DNA of 64,000 bases from Lactobacillus huangpiensis (GCF_019972815.1 NZ_BPPA01000009.1:1-64000), one strand, 5' to 3'; shown: positions 1-9,284, counted from the stretch's first letter. Notes: generated from the sequence alone by a model not told the origin. Numbers and translations: made by a program.

Positions 1-1
1 T

Positions 2-30
2 ATCTTACTAAAGCAGCTCGTTTTTGTCAA
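2..30 (-). promoter_or_regulatory. Strong sigma-A-type promoter reading out of the window to the left
   Basis: On the minus strand there is a perfect TTGACA (25-30), a 17-base spacer and TAAGAT (2-7). This is close to the sigma-70/A consensus. Its target lies outside the window to the left, so the driven gene is unknown; such near-consensus promoters often drive stable RNA or ribosomal genes, but that is inference. Confidence 0.6.
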
Positions 31-51
31 CTGCTTTTGCTCGATTTTTTT

Positions 52-93
52 GTCGGCCTTAGGGGCCTCTTGCCTTGCGGCTCATTGCCCGAC
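52..93. other. GC-rich foldable element upstream of the leftward promoter
   Basis: This is a short GC-rich island in AT-rich DNA. GTCGG (52-56) can pair with CCGAC (89-93). Two inner hairpins, GGCC/GGCC around 55-67 and GCC/GGC around 72-81, are also possible. It is not followed by a T-run on the plus strand and is followed by a run of A on the minus strand, so it is not a clear terminator. The function is unknown. Confidence 0.3.
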
Positions 94-150
94 GACAGTT
101 ATTAATACTAGCAATTATTTTTGCCTTTTGCAAGTCTTTTTTACGATTTA

Positions 151-179
151 TTGAAAAGACTTAGTTCCTTTTTTATGAT
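151..179 (+). promoter_or_regulatory. Probable promoter of the ferredoxin-NADP reductase gene
   Basis: TTGAAA (151-156), a 17-base spacer and TATGAT (174-179) match the sigma-A consensus and lie about 40 bases upstream of the proposed start of the reductase gene. Confidence 0.5.
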
Positions 180-217
180 AAAGTTGTTATATCAAGGTTT
201 AGAGGGGAGTTTTTAAA

Positions 218-1177
218 ATAAAAAAATTTGATTTAGCAATTATTGGGGCTGGTCCGATAGGATTATTCTGTGCTAATTTTGCCCATCTTCATGGTCTGAA
301 AACTGTAGTTTTTGACTCACTTGCAGAAGTTGGGGGACAGCCAAAACTACTTTATCCATTTAAAAAGATTTTGGACATCCCAGCTTTTAGTTCTATTTCT
401 TCTTATGAATTAATCAAAAAATTGAAAAATAAAAACAGCCAAAACGCAACTTTTATCTTAAATCATCCTGTCGTAGATCTTAAAAAAGCAGACAAGAAAT
501 TTATTATTGATAATGGCTTTTCTGTAAAAAGCGTAATTATTGCAACAGGAACCGGATCGTTTACTCCTAAAAAGTTTCCGCTAAAAATGGATAATGATAT
601 TGAAAAAAAAGTTCATTACTATGTTAAAGATCCTCAAAAATTTAAAAATCAAAAAATAGGAGTCTTCGGTGGAGGAGATTCTGCACTTGATTGGGCGGCT
701 GAACTAGCAGATCAGCCAGGAACAAAAATCAATTTAATTCATAGAAGAAATGAATTTCGTGGTTTAGAATCCAGTGTTCAAAAACTTAAAAGTTTAAAAA
801 ATGTTGAAGTACAGACTCCCTATCTTCCTAATTCAATTCAAATCAGAGATAATCTACTTAATATCGGTTTAAAAGAAATGGGAACCAGCAACATTATTTA
901 CGAACAATTTGATCAAATAATCGTTGGGTATGGCTTCCGTGCTAATAACCAATTTGTAAAAAAGTGGGGTGTCAACTTAAACAATAACCAGATTGAAGTA
1001 TCACGCTCTATGGAAACAAATATACCCGGCATCTATGCAATTGGTGATGTGTCAACTTATCCTGGGCGCGTACCTCTTATTGGGCTTGGATTTGGAGAAG
1101 CACAAATTGCAATCACTACAATCATGCGCTCACTTTTTCCGGAAAAAACCTTAACAATTCATTCAACCAGTATTTAG
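218..1177 (+). CDS. Ferredoxin/flavodoxin-NADP(+) reductase, thioredoxin-reductase-like (type 2), probable ATA start
   Basis: This is a cytosolic FAD- and NADPH-binding oxidoreductase that moves electrons between NADPH and ferredoxin or flavodoxin. The FAD motif GAGPIG is at residues 10-15, the NADPH motif GGGDSALDW at about 151-159, and the C-terminal FAD motif AIGDV is present. The CxxC redox pair of true thioredoxin reductases is absent, which points to the YumC-type family. From 218 the protein has 319 residues, as expected for the family. The reading frame has an in-frame TAG at 200-202 and no ATG, GTG or TTG until TTG at 371, which would delete the FAD motif. The only sensible start is ATA at 218, eight bases after the ribosome site GGGGAG (204-209). 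DedA follows three bases later and is probably co-transcribed. Confidence 0.85.
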   Translation: MKKFDLAIIGAGPIGLFCANFAHLHGLKTVVFDSLAEVGGQPKLLYPFKKILDIPAFSSISSYELIKKLKNKNSQNATFILNHPVVDLKKADKKFIIDNGFSVKSVIIATGTGSFTPKKFPLKMDNDIEKKVHYYVKDPQKFKNQKIGVFGGGDSALDWAAELADQPGTKINLIHRRNEFRGLESSVQKLKSLKNVEVQTPYLPNSIQIRDNLLNIGLKEMGTSNIIYEQFDQIIVGYGFRANNQFVKKWGVNLNNNQIEVSRSMETNIPGIYAIGDVSTYPGRVPLIGLGFGEAQIAITTIMRSLFPEKTLTIHSTSI

Positions 1178-1180
1178 GAG

Positions 1181-1837
1181 ATGTTTATGACAATAATCAA
1201 TTTTATTCTGCATATCGACCATCATCTGATTGAAATAGTTAATCAGTTTGGCAATTGGACATACTTGATTATCTTTGCCATTATTTTTATAGAAACTGGA
1301 TTAGTTATTTTCCCTTTTTTACCTGGTGATTCACTAATTTTTGCTGCGAGTTCTTTAGCAGTTAACCCAGAATATAATTTGAACATTTGGTGGATTTATT
1401 TTGCGGTATTGCTTGCGGCTATCTTAGGCGATGCTTGCAATTATGAAATAGGGGCCTGGTCTGTAAAGCAAGGTACAAAACATACTTGGTTTAACAGGCT
1501 AATTAACCAAAAAAATCGCCTGGCCGCTGAAAACTTTTTTAACAGGCACGGACCAATTACCATTGTTATCGGCAGATTCATTCCCTTTATTAGGACATTT
1601 GTTCCTTTTATCTCCGGTGGCAGCAATATGCACTATGGCAAATTTGCTCTTTATAACATAATTGGTGGAATAATCTGGAGTGGCCTATTTACGATATTGG
1701 GTGCATTCTTTGGTAACATACCATTTGTGAAAGAGCATTTCTCAATGTTACTAATCGCAATTATTCTAATTTCTGTTTTGCCGATTTTAATAGTTGCATT
1801 AAAAAAACGAATTAAAAACAAAAAGGAGTTCCATTAA
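1181..1837 (+). CDS. DedA family membrane protein
   Basis: This integral membrane protein has 218 residues and the DedA/VTT architecture: an N-terminal hydrophobic stretch, the loop FPFLPGDSLIF (about residues 44-54), the conserved GRFIPFIRTFVPFISG segment (about 131-146) and C-terminal hydrophobic helices. DedA proteins act in membrane homeostasis and some move undecaprenyl phosphate or phospholipid head groups across the membrane. The substrate cannot be told from sequence. The gene begins three bases after the reductase and ends inside a bidirectional terminator. Confidence 0.9.
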   Translation: MFMTIINFILHIDHHLIEIVNQFGNWTYLIIFAIIFIETGLVIFPFLPGDSLIFAASSLAVNPEYNLNIWWIYFAVLLAAILGDACNYEIGAWSVKQGTKHTWFNRLINQKNRLAAENFFNRHGPITIVIGRFIPFIRTFVPFISGGSNMHYGKFALYNIIGGIIWSGLFTILGAFFGNIPFVKEHFSMLLIAIILISVLPILIVALKKRIKNKKEFH

Positions 1838-1855
1838 GAACTCCTTTTTATTTTT
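1820..1855. terminator. Bidirectional intrinsic terminator
   Basis: An 11-base stem (1821-1831 with 1838-1848) with a six-base loop is flanked by A and T runs. It contains the stop codon of the DedA gene and abuts the end of the convergent minus-strand gene, so it serves both. Confidence 0.85.
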
Positions 1856-2456
1856 GCAATAATTTATCAGCGAAATACAGTTCATAAACAATACCAGCAA
1901 TTGCAAAACAAGACGCAAAAAAACCTTCAGTGAGGACATTAATAATTGGATCTGTTACTGGATCAAATAGCCAGGTATTGCTGCCTGCAAAAAACAAATG
2001 ATGAAAAGTAATAAAAAAATTATCAAAATTAGTCAGAGCAAACGGCAAAATGGCAACTGGTAACAATAAGAACAACAATGCCCATACTTTATTTAAACGC
2101 AAAAATTTTTTATTTTGCTTTTTGCACCAAAAAAGTATTATTAAACAACATAAAAAAGCAATAATTGCCAAAACAAATAATTTTTTGACATCTACAAAAT
2201 GACCTGCGGCCATAGATGAAGTATGCAAATTACTCATTCGCAATTTACGTTTAAAGGGCCAAATTAAATACCACATTAATTGATTATAGTTGCTCATTAC
2301 TTGACCAACTGATAAATTCACAGTTTTATTTGTTTTTTGTACCAAAACAAATACAAATAATAAGGGCCAACTAGCAACTAGAGCCGTTACAACGCTAGTA
2401 GAAACAGCAAAAATAAAATTATAAATAATAGTTAGAATATTATTTCTTTTGTTCAT
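1848..2456 (-). CDS. TIGR01906 family integral membrane protein
   Basis: This 202-residue protein has about five hydrophobic segments, at residues about 13-40, 95-115, 125-145 and 180-195, with a polar loop between the first two. It matches the lactobacillar TIGR01906 membrane protein by layout and by its constant position after the YutF-type phosphatase. Its ATG overlaps the stop of the upstream gene (ATGA), so translation is coupled. The function is unknown. Confidence 0.8.
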   Translation of the reverse strand: MNKRNNILTIIYNFIFAVSTSVVTALVASWPLLFVFVLVQKTNKTVNLSVGQVMSNYNQLMWYLIWPFKRKLRMSNLHTSSMAAGHFVDVKKLFVLAIIAFLCCLIILFWCKKQNKKFLRLNKVWALLFLLLPVAILPFALTNFDNFFITFHHLFFAGSNTWLFDPVTDPIINVLTEGFFASCFAIAGIVYELYFADKLLQK

Positions 2457-3229
2457 AATTTAACCTGATCTAAGCTGTCAACCAAAATTGTAGGTTGTTT
2501 TTTACCTTCAATATCCGCAACTTGTGTAATACCAGTAGTTACCAGCAATTGGTCAACATGACTGTTAAACCCTGCCTTGATATCAGTATCGTAATTGTCA
2601 CCTACCAAAAGCGCATCCTTTTTTTCAAAATGCAACTTGGCTAACAACATATCAATAATAACAGAAGAAGGCTTTCCAATAAAAAACGGCTCTTGTCCAC
2701 TGGAAGCTGCAATCATTGCACACTGAGAACCGTTGCCAGGCATTAAACCTTTTTCACTAGGCAAATTTAAATCTGCATTAGTACCAATAAAGGTAGCTCC
2801 TTTTCTTATTGCACTCACGGCCACTTGAATTTTGTGATAAGTCAAATCTGTATCCATTCCAACCACAACGTATTCAGGATTAGTATCGTTAAGTTCAAAA
2901 GCTGGATTTTGCATGAATTCACGCCACAAGCCAATTTGACCAATTATATAAACACCAATTTTGTCTGTTCGTTCTTTTTCATTTTTCAGAATATAACTTA
3001 CTGTTGCCATACACGGCGTATAAATATGCGCAACATCGGTTTGAACGCCATGAACTTTAAGCTTATCTACAACCATTTGGGGAGTGCGAGTAGTGTTATT
3101 AGTTAGAAAAATATAATCCTTATGCGCTTTTTCAAGGCGCTTAACAAAACGAACCCCAGAAGCAATAGTTTCTTTACCGCGATAAATTGTGCCATCAAGA
3201 TCAATTAAAAATAAACGGTAATCTTTCAC
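2453..3229 (-). CDS. HAD-superfamily sugar/nucleotide phosphatase, TIGR01457 (YutF/NagD-like)
   Basis: This is a 258-residue haloacid-dehalogenase phosphatase. Motif I DLDGTIYRG is at residues 10-18, motif II LTNNTTRT follows, then a C2-type cap domain, and a C-terminal motif with GDNYDTDI carries the magnesium-binding acids. The NagD/YutF family dephosphorylates small phosphometabolites. The gene starts with GTG directly after the YutD stop and overlaps the next gene by four bases. Its place in a YunD-YutD-YutF-TIGR01906 series supports the call. Confidence 0.88.
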   Translation of the reverse strand: MKDYRLFLIDLDGTIYRGKETIASGVRFVKRLEKAHKDYIFLTNNTTRTPQMVVDKLKVHGVQTDVAHIYTPCMATVSYILKNEKERTDKIGVYIIGQIGLWREFMQNPAFELNDTNPEYVVVGMDTDLTYHKIQVAVSAIRKGATFIGTNADLNLPSEKGLMPGNGSQCAMIAASSGQEPFFIGKPSSVIIDMLLAKLHFEKKDALLVGDNYDTDIKAGFNSHVDQLLVTTGITQVADIEGKKQPTILVDSLDQVKL

Positions 3230-3808
3230 TTATTTGCTGCCCTTTCTTTTTTTTATTACAAAAGAATGTTGGTTTGTTCGTTCTTTTTTTACAGTAACTG
3301 TTTCGGGCTTTTTTATTCTGGTCGGACGTATATGATAGCTTTTAAAAGGTTTATTCAGTTTTCTCCGATTCGAGCTCTGCGTCCTATTCTTGAACGAATT
3401 TTTTCGCCTTTTTCTTTTATTATAATGATAATGATGAACCGGACTTAAAAGTTGTAAAACAAAATATGGTCCACCCGGATTGCAGTATTCCAGTAAATAG
3501 TCGGCAATAGTCTGCTTTTTTCGATCTATTGCTGTTTGTGCATTATCCTGGTAAAAGCCTTTTAAACGCAAATGTTCACTTGACACATCACCAACAATAA
3601 AATCATATTGATCTAAATACGGATCATATTTTTGGCGTAAAAGTTCAAGATCAAGAGCCTCATTCTTATTAACCATAACTTGATAAAGCTGTTTGTTTAT
3701 TTTTAGTTGATCATCATCCAAGCTAACAACAGCCAGAGGATGCCGCAATGGCTGAACTTGCTCAAATTTATTATCTTTTTCTTTTTTACTGCTGGTTTGT
3801 TCTACCAT
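3230..3808 (-). CDS. YutD family protein
   Basis: This 192-residue protein has an N-terminal YutD domain (about residues 20-125), with the typical segments YDFIVGD, LRLKGFY and YLLEYCNPGGPYF. A lysine/arginine/serine-rich basic tail of about 65 residues follows. I chose the ATG at 3808 because GGGAAGTG stands before it; a GTG at 3817 is an alternative. The gene overlaps the end of the upstream metallophosphatase by about 23 bases. The biochemical role of YutD is unknown; the basic tail suggests nucleic-acid or envelope contact, which is inference. Confidence 0.82.
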   Translation of the reverse strand: MVEQTSSKKEKDNKFEQVQPLRHPLAVVSLDDDQLKINKQLYQVMVNKNEALDLELLRQKYDPYLDQYDFIVGDVSSEHLRLKGFYQDNAQTAIDRKKQTIADYLLEYCNPGGPYFVLQLLSPVHHYHYNKRKRRKNSFKNRTQSSNRRKLNKPFKSYHIRPTRIKKPETVTVKKERTNQHSFVIKKRKGSK

Positions 3809-5183
3809 TACTTTCACTTCCCGCTAACGGATACTTTTTTGCTAAATAATCCCCAACCACTTCACGCAAAAATTTGGGGAACAAAAAGTCATTATCACCA
3901 ACAATTGCTAGGGTGGGGAAAAATGGTATTAAGACATAATGATCCAAAACAGCAATTTGATATTCCTGGTACGGATCAACTTCCTTGCCATTTACAAAAA
4001 CAACTCTGCTTATAGGATCAAATTTGATTCCTTTGTAGTACATTTGACCAAAAATTTTTCCTCGAAAACTCATGCCTTGCAAAGGAAACTGATCCAAAAA
4101 ATGTCGATTTTTTTCGATTTCCATAACTAGGCGCCACAAGTCACTGCCTTTCAAAGTAGAACGCACAACATGCATTGAATGTGGCAATGCTTTTTGCAAA
4201 TCATATTTAGTCAAAATGCCCTTTTTAAAAGGTGTTAAAAAAAGACCTGAACTGAGCATAGCCAAATCTGTTCCTGCAAAATTTGCAATGGCATTCATGG
4301 AAACCTGAAGAGCAGCTTCACGATCATTATCATATTTCTCAGGCAAATCAGCCACAAGTTCGCGACTTAAGATTTCTTTTCCCTTTTGCCTGTAACCTAA
4401 AATGGTTTCCTCATCATCTAAATTGGACTTCATCAAACTGGTGGGCACAACATGTGGAGTGATTTTTTGCACGTGATGATTATCATCGATTTCCATATAA
4501 GTGTCCCCCACATAATTACCCCATTTACCTGTTTGAGTAATCCAGACATTTTCCACCTTTTTACCACGTGGCAACAGGTCATGACTGTGTCCACCCACAA
4601 TCAAGTCAATTTGAGGATAATTTCTAGCTAAAAAAGTATCCATATTTAAGCCAATATGAGTTATTAAAATTAACACATCATACTGGCCCTTCATTTTGGG
4701 CAAAACATCGTCCATTGTTTCTTTCAACATTTTAACATGCCAGTGATTAGGTTCATAAGAAAGAGGATAAGCTGCAGTCAGACCGATTAGACCAATTCTA
4801 GTACCCTTTTTGGTAAGCAAAATTTTATTTTGAACAGCCCAATGGGGCATTGAACCGTCTTCTTCTCGCAAATTCGCTAAAATAACGGGAAAATTAGCAT
4901 GGTCAAATAATTTTTCCACTACGCAATGTGAATTGGAAATTCCTTCATTGTTGCCAATAGTAATTGCATCATAATGAAAAGAGTTCATTAACTTAATATT
5001 AGCTTGACCATATGTCGCATCAGTCAAAGGATGAGAACGATCCATGAAGTCACCAGCATCAAAAGTAAGAATCTGATCGACAGATTTATCTTTTTGAGCT
5101 TCTCTTAAATAACGACCAATTTTGGGGAAATGTTCGAAATGTGAATGTAAATCATTAGTGTGTAAAATGCGAATTTTTTCCAT
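3786..5183 (-). CDS. YunD/UshA-like metallophosphatase (5'-nucleotidase family)
   Basis: This 465-residue protein has a calcineurin-like metallophosphoesterase domain at its N-terminus. Motifs are ILHTNDLHSHFEHFP (about residues 5-19), FDAGDFMDRS, IGNNEG, LITHIG and VGGHSHDLLP, the metal ligands of the family. The second half is a 5'-nucleotidase C-terminal substrate domain. There is no signal peptide, unlike UshA, so it works in the cytosol. It is the first gene of the minus-strand cluster with YutD, the HAD phosphatase and TIGR01906. The likely substrates are nucleotides, but this is not decided by the sequence. Confidence 0.85.
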   Translation of the reverse strand: MEKIRILHTNDLHSHFEHFPKIGRYLREAQKDKSVDQILTFDAGDFMDRSHPLTDATYGQANIKLMNSFHYDAITIGNNEGISNSHCVVEKLFDHANFPVILANLREEDGSMPHWAVQNKILLTKKGTRIGLIGLTAAYPLSYEPNHWHVKMLKETMDDVLPKMKGQYDVLILITHIGLNMDTFLARNYPQIDLIVGGHSHDLLPRGKKVENVWITQTGKWGNYVGDTYMEIDDNHHVQKITPHVVPTSLMKSNLDDEETILGYRQKGKEILSRELVADLPEKYDNDREAALQVSMNAIANFAGTDLAMLSSGLFLTPFKKGILTKYDLQKALPHSMHVVRSTLKGSDLWRLVMEIEKNRHFLDQFPLQGMSFRGKIFGQMYYKGIKFDPISRVVFVNGKEVDPYQEYQIAVLDHYVLIPFFPTLAIVGDNDFLFPKFLREVVGDYLAKKYPLAGSESNGRTNQQ

Positions 5184-5194
5184 TATCCTGCTCT

Positions 5195-5527
5195 CTATCC
5201 AATTTGATTAGATTTCAAAACCATATTATATGCATCTAGGACTTTCCCCTTTGGCTTTTTCCATTCCACCCAATCAGGATTTTTCCAGTCTTCTTCATTA
5301 GTCAAAGTTTCAAGTTTGTAGTTTTCATTAATATATTTTTCATAGGTAATAAGGGCCTTAGTACGTGGAATATTCAATTGCAAAATTCGCACGCTTTTAA
5401 TTTTTCCACGATCTGCGGCAAGTTCAGCTATTCCATTTTGATCAATATTGGAAATTTCAAAATACTTACTGCCATCGTTGCGCACAATTTCTTCAATTAA
5501 ATCCAACTCTTCATATTGTTCATTCAT
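5195..5527 (-). CDS. Conserved hypothetical protein, 110 residues
   Basis: I do not recognise this protein. It is small and acidic, with no signal peptide or membrane segment, and reads as a single alpha/beta domain. A conserved-looking tail carries NPDWVEWKKPKGK. The ATG at 5527 is preceded by GGGGGAT at good distance, so the longer reading from 5542 is unlikely. It lies 11 bases upstream of the YunD-type gene and is probably the first gene of that transcript. Confidence 0.7.
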   Translation of the reverse strand: MNEQYEELDLIEEIVRNDGSKYFEISNIDQNGIAELAADRGKIKSVRILQLNIPRTKALITYEKYINENYKLETLTNEEDWKNPDWVEWKKPKGKVLDAYNMVLKSNQIG

Positions 5528-5612
5528 CAATATCCCCCGCATAAATTAAATCTGTGACATGTAGCAAAAAATGTGCAACCATGCTATTGTAATTAACAAT
5601 AGAGGTGTACAC

Positions 5613-7001
5613 ATGAAATATCAAAGCCAATTAATCAGGGCTCTCATTTTTAGCATCATTTTTATTACAACCTGTGGTTTCACTGTGGTCGGCCATCGGG
5701 GCGACCCCAGCAAATATCCTGAAGAAACTATTCAAAGTGACAACTCTGCTTTTAATTCGGGTGCTGATTACGTTGAACTTGACCTCCATCTTTCTGCAGA
5801 TGGAGAGTTAGTTGTTTCACACGATGATGACTTGTTTCGCGTGACCCATACACATGCAATTGTATCACAAAATAATTGGCGGGCACTTAGCGAGTTAACC
5901 TATGACAACGGTGAACATGTCATGAGTTTACCACAATTATTTGAATACTATCAAAAAAGACCAAATACAAAATTTATTCTTGAAACTAAAATAGATCATT
6001 CGATAGATCCGTCTTATGAATTAGAAGACCAAATTGCAGCAACTGTCAAAAAGTATCATATGGAGAAACGGGTTATGATCCATTCTTTTTCAGTTGCCAG
6101 CTTGTTTCACTTCCGTAAGATTATGCCCGATGCCTACCTAATTTTAATTGTCGGCAGCCTTAAAAGAATGAATTTTAGTAATTTACCGCAAGTAAATGCC
6201 GTTAATGTTTCCTCTGATTTGATTTTAAATCATGCTTGGCTGATACATTGGCTGCACCAGTTAAATAAGCAGGTTTTTGTATGGACTGAAATGGATGAGT
6301 CCCCTGATTTATGGCAATGGCTAATTAATAAAAATGTTGATGGTGTCGTAACCAATTTCCCTAATACTGGTTTTAAATACAAACTGGCAAAAGAAGGTAC
6401 TAAGAAATATGACATTCACCGTAGTGGCAGTTATTTTGGCAAAAAAAAGACTAAAACAATGATGAATCCTTATATGCGGGATAAACAAGATAAGTTTGTT
6501 TATCCGGGGCAAAAATTTGAGGTAATGTATGGGGTCAGAGCCCATAATCAGCTTTATTATCAAATTGCCAACCAGACCTTTATCTCGGCAGAATTTGTTA
6601 ATATGGATTTGAAGCCTGAAGATATTGCACCCTATCAAAGTAAGCAAATTTTAACTAAATCGCAGAGGGGAGCTCACCTTTACCGTTTTCCGGATAACCA
6701 ATCCCAGACAAACAAAGTTTTACCTGCCAATACTTTGTTTAAAATAGAGAATTTCAATGGCAGTCCCAAAAGTTTATGGCTATATACATCCTTGGGGTGG
6801 GTCAAAGCACGTGACATTCTATTTTATGGCTTTTTTGACGAAGCTAGTTGGCAAAATTATCGTCATTTACCACGGATGAGTCGTTATTCTAATATTGCGT
6901 TAACTCCTTACCTACCATTGAAATCTGCCGAGCCTCTCAATACATGGGAACAAATAAGGCAAATTCAAAAATTAACAACTAAAAAAGTGTTGCATGACTA
7001 A
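5613..7001 (+). CDS. Extracytoplasmic glycerophosphodiester phosphodiesterase with C-terminal SH3-like repeats
   Basis: This 462-residue protein hydrolyses glycerophosphodiesters to glycerol-3-phosphate and an alcohol. A hydrophobic N-terminus (residues 8-22) acts as a signal peptide or anchor. The TIM-barrel starts almost at once with GHRGDPSKYPEE; the catalytic residues H28, R29, E55, D57 and H70 are in place. After the GDPD domain (about residues 24-250) come two repeats resembling bacterial SH3/GW-type wall-binding modules. A role in turning over lipoteichoic or teichoic acid at the wall is likely but inferred. ATG 5613 has AGAGGTG before it. Confidence 0.88.
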   Translation: MKYQSQLIRALIFSIIFITTCGFTVVGHRGDPSKYPEETIQSDNSAFNSGADYVELDLHLSADGELVVSHDDDLFRVTHTHAIVSQNNWRALSELTYDNGEHVMSLPQLFEYYQKRPNTKFILETKIDHSIDPSYELEDQIAATVKKYHMEKRVMIHSFSVASLFHFRKIMPDAYLILIVGSLKRMNFSNLPQVNAVNVSSDLILNHAWLIHWLHQLNKQVFVWTEMDESPDLWQWLINKNVDGVVTNFPNTGFKYKLAKEGTKKYDIHRSGSYFGKKKTKTMMNPYMRDKQDKFVYPGQKFEVMYGVRAHNQLYYQIANQTFISAEFVNMDLKPEDIAPYQSKQILTKSQRGAHLYRFPDNQSQTNKVLPANTLFKIENFNGSPKSLWLYTSLGWVKARDILFYGFFDEASWQNYRHLPRMSRYSNIALTPYLPLKSAEPLNTWEQIRQIQKLTTKKVLHD

Positions 7002-7020
7002 CTTGCAACACTTTTTATAT
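6981..7020. terminator. Bidirectional intrinsic terminator
   Basis: A perfect 13-base stem (6982-6994 with 7004-7016) has a nine-base loop and A/T runs on both sides. It overlaps the end of the plus-strand GDPD gene and lies just before the end of ccpA on the minus strand. Confidence 0.9.
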
Positions 7021-7032
7021 GATAAACAATCT

Positions 7033-8034
7033 TTATTCATTTGTTGTACTTTGCTTTTTTAATATTTCATAAGGAAGTTCAATCTGTGTTTCCGGCACTT
7101 CTTCATTATTCATTAGCTTTGTGAGCATTCTCATTGCTACTGCACCAATATCATAAAGTGGTTGCCGAATAGCTGTCAAAGCGGGACGGACAACTGAGGC
7201 AATTTGCGTAGCACTTGCAGTAATTATTTCTAATTCTTCAGGCACATTTTTACCAGCATCAATTGCGGAATTCAAAATGCCAACAGCAGTAACATCATTG
7301 GTTACAATTACGCCATCGACACCATCCTGATCTAATTGTGACAATAAATTATATCCGTCAGAATGATCCTTAACATTAGAATAAATATGACCTTCACCTA
7401 AGTTATGATCTGACATAAATTTCTTGTAAGCTGGAATTCTGTTTTGTACATTAACTACAGTATCAGGATTGTCTAATACCAAAGCCAAATTCTTTCTGCC
7501 ATCATTATAAAGTAGATTTAAGGCTTCTGTATCTGCCTTTTTATAATCTATGGCAACTGACGGAAATTCACTGTGACTATCTTTAGTCCCTGCCAGAACC
7601 ACTGGAGTATCAGTACGCTTAAAAGCTTCAACCGCTTCTTCAGGCAGTGTATCTGACATGTAAATTACCCCATCAACCTGTTTATTAAGCAACCCTTGAA
7701 TCGCCTGGTCTTCTCTCATCAAACGGTTTTCAATACTGGTAATGATGATATTGTATTTGTACAAAAGAGCAATATCATCAATACCTTTTGACAACTCTGC
7801 AAAATAAAGGTTGGTTAAATCCGGTACAATTAACCCAACCGTAGTAGTTCTTTTGGACGCAAGACCTTGAGCTACGGCATTAGGTTGGTAGTGCAACCGG
7901 TTGATTACTTTCATTACTCGATCGCGCGTATCTTTACGCACATTTGTATTGCCATTAACTACTCGTGAAACTGTGGCCATTGATACTTTAGCCTCACGAG
8001 CTACATCATAAATTGTAATATCTTGTTTACGCAT
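7033..8034 (-). CDS. ccpA: Catabolite control protein A (LacI family)
   Basis: This is the global carbon catabolite regulator, which binds cre sites with HPr-Ser-P as co-repressor. The N-terminal helix-turn-helix reads TIYDVAREAKVSMATVSRVV, and the hinge is NAVAQGLASKRT. A periplasmic-binding-protein-like core follows. Length is 333 residues, the usual CcpA size, when the ATG at 8034 is used; GGGGGAA lies before it, so the longer reading from 8097 is rejected. Divergence from pepQ with a cre between them is the classical lactobacillar order and suggests autoregulation. Confidence 0.95.
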   Translation of the reverse strand: MRKQDITIYDVAREAKVSMATVSRVVNGNTNVRKDTRDRVMKVINRLHYQPNAVAQGLASKRTTTVGLIVPDLTNLYFAELSKGIDDIALLYKYNIIITSIENRLMREDQAIQGLLNKQVDGVIYMSDTLPEEAVEAFKRTDTPVVLAGTKDSHSEFPSVAIDYKKADTEALNLLYNDGRKNLALVLDNPDTVVNVQNRIPAYKKFMSDHNLGEGHIYSNVKDHSDGYNLLSQLDQDGVDGVIVTNDVTAVGILNSAIDAGKNVPEELEIITASATQIASVVRPALTAIRQPLYDIGAVAMRMLTKLMNNEEVPETQIELPYEILKKQSTTNE

Positions 8035-8092
8035 TCTTGGTTCCCCCATCTTAATTTTACTAGTATAAAATTTATCATTTTTTTTAGGAAAG

Positions 8093-8106
8093 TGCAAACG
8101 TTTACA
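8093..8106. promoter_or_regulatory. cre site between ccpA and pepQ
   Basis: TGCAAACGTTTACA matches the cre consensus TGNAANCGNTNNCA at every fixed position. It lies in the divergent promoter region and can control both genes. Confidence 0.85.
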
Positions 8107-8183
8107 ACTATTCTTTCATTTTTTCAAGTCGAGAACATGATATACTTTCTTTAACTACGAATTCAAAATGGAAGGAAGAAGCT

Positions 8184-9284
8184 ATGAATTTAACAAAATT
8201 ACAAGAATGGCTGCAAAGTTCTGACAACGATGTTGCCTATATTTCTAACCCAACTACAATTGCCTACTTTACCGGATATGATATGGAGCCTCACGAACGA
8301 ATTTTTGCCCTTTTAGCATTCAAGGACCAAGATCCATTTGTGTTCGTGCCAGCTTTAAACGTTGAAGAAGCAAAAAACTCAGCCTGGAACGGTGATGTAT
8401 ACGGCTATCTGGATTCAGAAAATCCGTGGGAAATTATTGCTGACAAGGTAAAAAGTAAAACAAAAGAATATCAAAAATGGGCTTTAGAGAAAAATAACCT
8501 TTCTGTTTCCCACTACCAACTCATTCATGAACAATTTCCAGATGCAAATTTTGAGGGTGACCTTTCAAATTTTGTTAATAAAATTCGTCTTTATAAAACT
8601 CCTGAGGAAATTAAACAATTGCAGGCCGCAGGACGTGAAGCAGATTTTGCATTTCAAATTGGTTTCGACGCAATTAAAGAGGGCGTAACTGAAAGATATA
8701 TAGCAGGACAAATTGAGTATCAGCTCAAAGTGCAAAAAGGAGTAATGCATGAAAGTTTTGAAACTATTGTGCAGGCTGGTGCCAATGCTGCCAATCCTCA
8801 TCTAGGTCCTACTATGAATAAAGTTAAGCCAAATGAATTAGTTCTTTTTGATCTGGGTACTATGCACAATGGTTATGCTTCAGATTCCAGTCGAACCGTT
8901 GCTTATGGCGAGCCAACGGCTAAGGAAAGAGAAATTTATGAAATTGATCGTGAAGCTCAACAAGCTGCTATCGATGCGGTCAGACCAGGTATGACAGCTT
9001 CTGAACTCGACAGTGTTGCCCGGGATATCATTACAAAAGCCGGCTATGGAGAATATTTTATTCACCGTTTAGGTCATGGAATCGGAAAAGAAGTTCACGA
9101 ATATCCTTCAATTGTCCAAGGTAATGATCTCATAATTGAAGAGGGAATGTGTTTTTCAATTGAACCCGGGATTTACATTCCAAATGTTGCGGGTGTCAGA
9201 ATTGAGGATTGTGGAGTCGTTACTAAAGATGGTTATAAGCCATTTACTCACACCAGTAAGGAACTCAAAGTTCTGCCTCTTTAA
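8184..9284 (+). CDS. pepQ: Xaa-Pro dipeptidase (M24 family)
   Basis: This 366-residue cytosolic metallopeptidase cleaves dipeptides with C-terminal proline. The N-terminal creatinase-like domain is followed by the pita-bread catalytic domain with the metal ligands in [31 protein letters not shown] and [17 protein letters not shown] stands before the ATG. The divergent ccpA and the shared cre fit known pepQ loci of lactobacilli, where prolidase supports growth on milk or peptide media. Confidence 0.95.
   Translation: MNLTKLQEWLQSSDNDVAYISNPTTIAYFTGYDMEPHERIFALLAFKDQDPFVFVPALNVEEAKNSAWNGDVYGYLDSENPWEIIADKVKSKTKEYQKWALEKNNLSVSHYQLIHEQFPDANFEGDLSNFVNKIRLYKTPEEIKQLQAAGREADFAFQIGFDAIKEGVTERYIAGQIEYQLKVQKGVMHESFETIVQAGANAANPHLGPTMNKVKPNELVLFDLGTMHNGYASDSSRTVAYGEPTAKEREIYEIDREAQQAAIDAVRPGMTASELDSVARDIITKAGYGEYFIHRLGHGIGKEVHEYPSIVQGNDLIIEEGMCFSIEPGIYIPNVAGVRIEDCGVVTKDGYKPFTHTSKELKVLPL

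Noticed and set aside
371-1177. Shorter reductase starting at TTG 371
   Set aside because: It would remove the FAD-binding GAGPIG motif and has no ribosome site.
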